From an uncultured Steroidobacteraceae bacterium (lineage in GTDB: Bacteria; Pseudomonadota; Gammaproteobacteria; Steroidobacterales; Steroidobacteraceae): a DNA stretch of 6,300 nucleotides. Made by a program: the position numbers and the translations under genes. The DNA lies in the NCBI GenBank assembly GCA_955652625.1, contig CATPBM010000369.1:1-6300 (forward strand), given 5' to 3'. Shown here one piece after another: positions 4,071-6,300 of the stretch (its first letter is position 1; each line of letters starts with the position of its first letter). The notes below the pieces were generated by a model. The model had not been told where the DNA came from. It made no database searches and saw only the letters and a list, made by a program, of their open reading frames with translations.

Positions 4071-6300
4071 CTACGCGGCGCCCGCGGTGCGGCGGCCGAG
4101 GACGGCTTTCAATGCCTTGAACCGGCCGGTCGCGGACAACTCCTCGCGGGCGGATTGCGCCGTCCACAGCGCGTTGCGCCGGGCGACGAACGGACTCTTG
4201 GACAGCTCCTCGAGCGAGCCGGCCTTGGCGAACAGGAACCCCTGCCCCGCCACGCACCCGAGCGCCAACAGAGCGGCCACCTGTGGCTCAAGCTCGATTC
4301 CCTCGGCCACGGTGTCGAGTCCGAGCGTTTCGCCGAGGGTGACGACGGCGCGCGCCAGCTCAGGCCCGTTGTCTGAATTGGTCAGGCTGCTCACAAAAGA
4401 GCGATCGATCTTGAGAATGTCGATCGGGAAGCGATGCAGGTAGGACAGCGACGAGTAGCCGGTGCCGAAGTCATCGATCGCCAGTCGCACGCCGAGCGCC
4501 TTCAGGCGGTGAAAGCGCTGCAGGTTCGCGTCGGTGTTGTACATGATCGTGCTCTCGGTCAGCTCGATCACCAGATTGCCCGCCTCCAGGCCCGACTCGT
4601 GCAGCGCCTGCGCGACGTCCTGCACCAGTTCGCCGTGCTGCAGGTGACGGGCCGAGATATTCACCGCGAGGCGCAGGCCCGTGCCGCCGGCGATGCCTTT
4701 GCGCCACGAACACACGTCGCGGCACGCCTGCCTCAGCACCCAGCGACCGAGCTTGTCGATCTGACCACACTCCTCCACCACCTGGATGAACCGGGCGGGC
4801 ATCAATACGCCTGCCTCAGGGTGGCGCCAGCGCACCAGCGCTTCGACGCCGAGGAGGCTGCGGGTGCCGAGATCGACGATCGGCTGGTACTCGAGGAAGA
4901 ATTCCTGATTGGCGAGCGCACGACCGATGTCCGCCTCCAGGCGCAAGCGCTCGTGCAGCTTGTCCTGCATCTGCGGCTGAAACGTGATATGGCGATTCTT
5001 GCCCGCCGCTTTGGCGTGGTACATCGCGATGTCCGCGTTGCTGAGCAGCGTCTCGGCGCCGGCCTCGGGGGTGGAGAAGGCCACGCCGATGCTGGCGCCG
5101 ACGCGCACCTCCGTGCCGTTGAGCGCGAATGGCAGATCGAGCGTTTCGATCAATGCATCCGCCAGGCGCTCCACTTCCGACTTCGTTGCGATCCCCTCCA
5201 GCAGCACGGCGAACTCGTCGCCGCCGAGCCGTGCGACGGTATCCGAGGAGCGGGTGGTCTTCACGATCCGCTGCGCGACCGCCTGCAGCATCTCGTCGCC
5301 GGCATCGTGACCGAGTGAATCGTTGATGTTCTTGAAATTGTCCAGATCGAGGAACATCACCGCAACGGAACTCTGTCCGCGCTGGGCGAGAGTCAGTGCG
5401 TGTTGCACGCGGTCCCGGAACAGATTGCGATTGGCAAGCAGGGTCAGCGGGTCGTGGAATGCCAGCTGCCGCAGCTGCTCCTCGAGCGCCTTGCGTTCGC
5501 TGATGTCGCGAAAGTTGAGGGCCAGGCCCTGCACGGCCGGATCCTCCGTCAGGTTGCTGCCGACGCTCTCTATTACATAGCGCTTGGTGCCGCGCTCGAT
5601 GCGCAGCTCGATGGGGCCGACCGTCCCGGAAGTCGTCGCAGCGACTTCGGCCAGGAACATGCGTAGCTTTTCCCCGTCCTCGCCCGCCCACAACTCCGGA
5701 AGGCTCTTACCGGTAATCTCCTCGGGCTTCAGTCCCAGGGTACGCTCGGACGCGGGGGAGGCGAAACGCAGTACGCCGTTCGCGGCGACGATCATGATGA
5801 CGTCCGAGGCGTTCGCAATCAGCGACGCATAGCGGGCTTCCACCATGCGCGTGGCTCGGCGTTCGCGCACCAGCGCGTCGCCGCGCAAAACTACCGCCTG
5901 GCGCACCATCAACAGCAGCGTGAGCGCGAACACGATCATGGTCATCAGGGTCGCCGGCCCGTTGATGTCGCCACGAGTGAAATACGCCAGCACCAGAAAC
6001 GCCGCGAGCATCGCCGCATACGGCAGAGAGCGCGCCAGAGCATCCGAGGTATTCGACATGGCACGCACCGCCACCGCGCTGGTACGCATCTGCTCGCGCC
6101 CGGCGGCGGCGAGGGGTGCGTAGCAGCACAGGTACAGTACGTCCTGAAACTGGCCCGGCAGGTAGTAGCCGCGCACCTTGGCGAGCGACCAGAGGATGTC
6201 GCCGAGAAACATCATTGCAAAGCCGATGAGCAGCAGCACGGGTACGCGCCAGCCGCCGGCGCTGAATTTCTTCACGGTCGCATGGCCGATGCCGCGGCTG
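4071..6300 (-). CDS. Membrane PAS-GGDEF-EAL cyclic-di-GMP enzyme, N-terminus beyond the window
   Basis: The frame is open to 6300, so the GTG at 6273-6275 is probably internal; residues are counted from it. Hydrophobic segments at about 11-30, 42-58, 84-99 and 106-126 look like the last part of a multi-helix membrane sensor. A PAS domain follows (about 145-260), then GGDEF (about 262-430) and EAL (about 440-690). The diguanylate cyclase site is intact: GGDEF at 351-355, with the product-inhibition I-site R342-x-x-D345 five residues before it. The phosphodiesterase site also looks intact: Q464, E478 (EALVRW), N539, E571, D601/D602 (DDFGTGYSSL), K622, E658 and Q678. The usual Pro after Lys in the last motif is Ala (LFAKA). 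It may therefore make or degrade c-di-GMP, or switch between the two; which dominates cannot be read from sequence. The exporter promoter and riboswitch separate it from the next gene. Confidence 0.93.
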   Translation of the reverse strand, partial: SRGIGHATVKKFSAGGWRVPVLLLIGFAMMFLGDILWSLAKVRGYYLPGQFQDVLYLCCYAPLAAAGREQMRTSAVAVRAMSNTSDALARSLPYAAMLAAFLVLAYFTRGDINGPATLMTMIVFALTLLLMVRQAVVLRGDALVRERRATRMVEARYASLIANASDVIMIVAANGVLRFASPASERTLGLKPEEITGKSLPELWAGEDGEKLRMFLAEVAATTSGTVGPIELRIERGTKRYVIESVGSNLTEDPAVQGLALNFRDISERKALEEQLRQLAFHDPLTLLANRNLFRDRVQHALTLAQRGQSSVAVMFLDLDNFKNINDSLGHDAGDEMLQAVAQRIVKTTRSSDTVARLGGDEFAVLLEGIATKSEVERLADALIETLDLPFALNGTEVRVGASIGVAFSTPEAGAETLLSNADIAMYHAKAAGKNRHITFQPQMQDKLHERLRLEADIGRALANQEFFLEYQPIVDLGTRSLLGVEALVRWRHPEAGVLMPARFIQVVEECGQIDKLGRWVLRQACRDVCSWRKGIAGGTGLRLAVNISARHLQHGELVQDVAQALHESGLEAGNLVIELTESTIMYNTDANLQRFHRLKALGVRLAIDDFGTGYSSLSYLHRFPIDILKIDRSFVSSLTNSDNGPELARAVVTLGETLGLDTVAEGIELEPQVAALLALGCVAGQGFLFAKAGSLEELSKSPFVARRNALWTAQSAREELSATGRFKALKAVLGRRTAGAA

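Noticed and set aside
2985..4376. 463-codon open frame on the + strand
   Set aside because: It runs antisense to the ATPase, the exporter, the riboswitch and the GGDEF-EAL end, all of which have clear family motifs. Its translation is Arg/Gln/Gly-rich with no recognisable domain, a typical GC-rich shadow.
4434..5318. 294-codon open frame on the + strand
   Set aside because: Antisense to the intact GGDEF and EAL catalytic motifs; low-complexity translation.

Overview
The window is about 6.3 kb of GC-rich, densely coding bacterial DNA. The gene set is a Ycf46-type AAA ATPase, a UPF0016/Gdt1-type manganese exporter behind a yybP-ykoY riboswitch, a lipoprotein with a good lipobox, and a membrane-bound PAS-GGDEF-EAL protein. 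Together with the strong Shine-Dalgarno sites this points to a Gram-negative proteobacterium, most likely gammaproteobacterial (Xanthomonadales/Nevskiales-like). That placement is inferred from style and gene content, not from a marker gene.

Layout. Positions 1-714 (+) hold two single-domain response-regulator receivers in tandem, the first cut by the window edge. The first has Glu in place of the phosphoacceptor Asp; the second is canonical. They converge on a leftward block. Read in its direction of transcription (right to left), that block is: the 3' part of a PAS-GGDEF-EAL cyclic-di-GMP enzyme (stop at 4071, N-terminus beyond 6300); a 183-bp intergenic region with a sigma70-like promoter and a yybP-ykoY (Mn2+) riboswitch; a UPF0016 manganese exporter (3887-3315); a Ycf46-like AAA ATPase (3277-1745); a 65-residue zinc-ribbon protein (1698-1501); and a lipoprotein with seven 18-19-residue repeats (1443-754).

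How they may work together. The exporter, ATPase and zinc-ribbon genes are separated by only 37 and 46 bp and look like one transcription unit. The riboswitch may therefore place a poorly understood AAA ATPase and its small cysteine-rich neighbour under manganese control. This is the most interesting hypothesis in the window. The repeat lipoprotein has a very strong ribosome binding site and a -10-like hexamer of its own, so it may be read separately. The GGDEF-EAL enzyme and the receivers are signalling genes with no visible tie to the manganese block. No mobile elements, tRNA/rRNA genes or CRISPR arrays were seen. No gap without a gene exceeds 183 bp.
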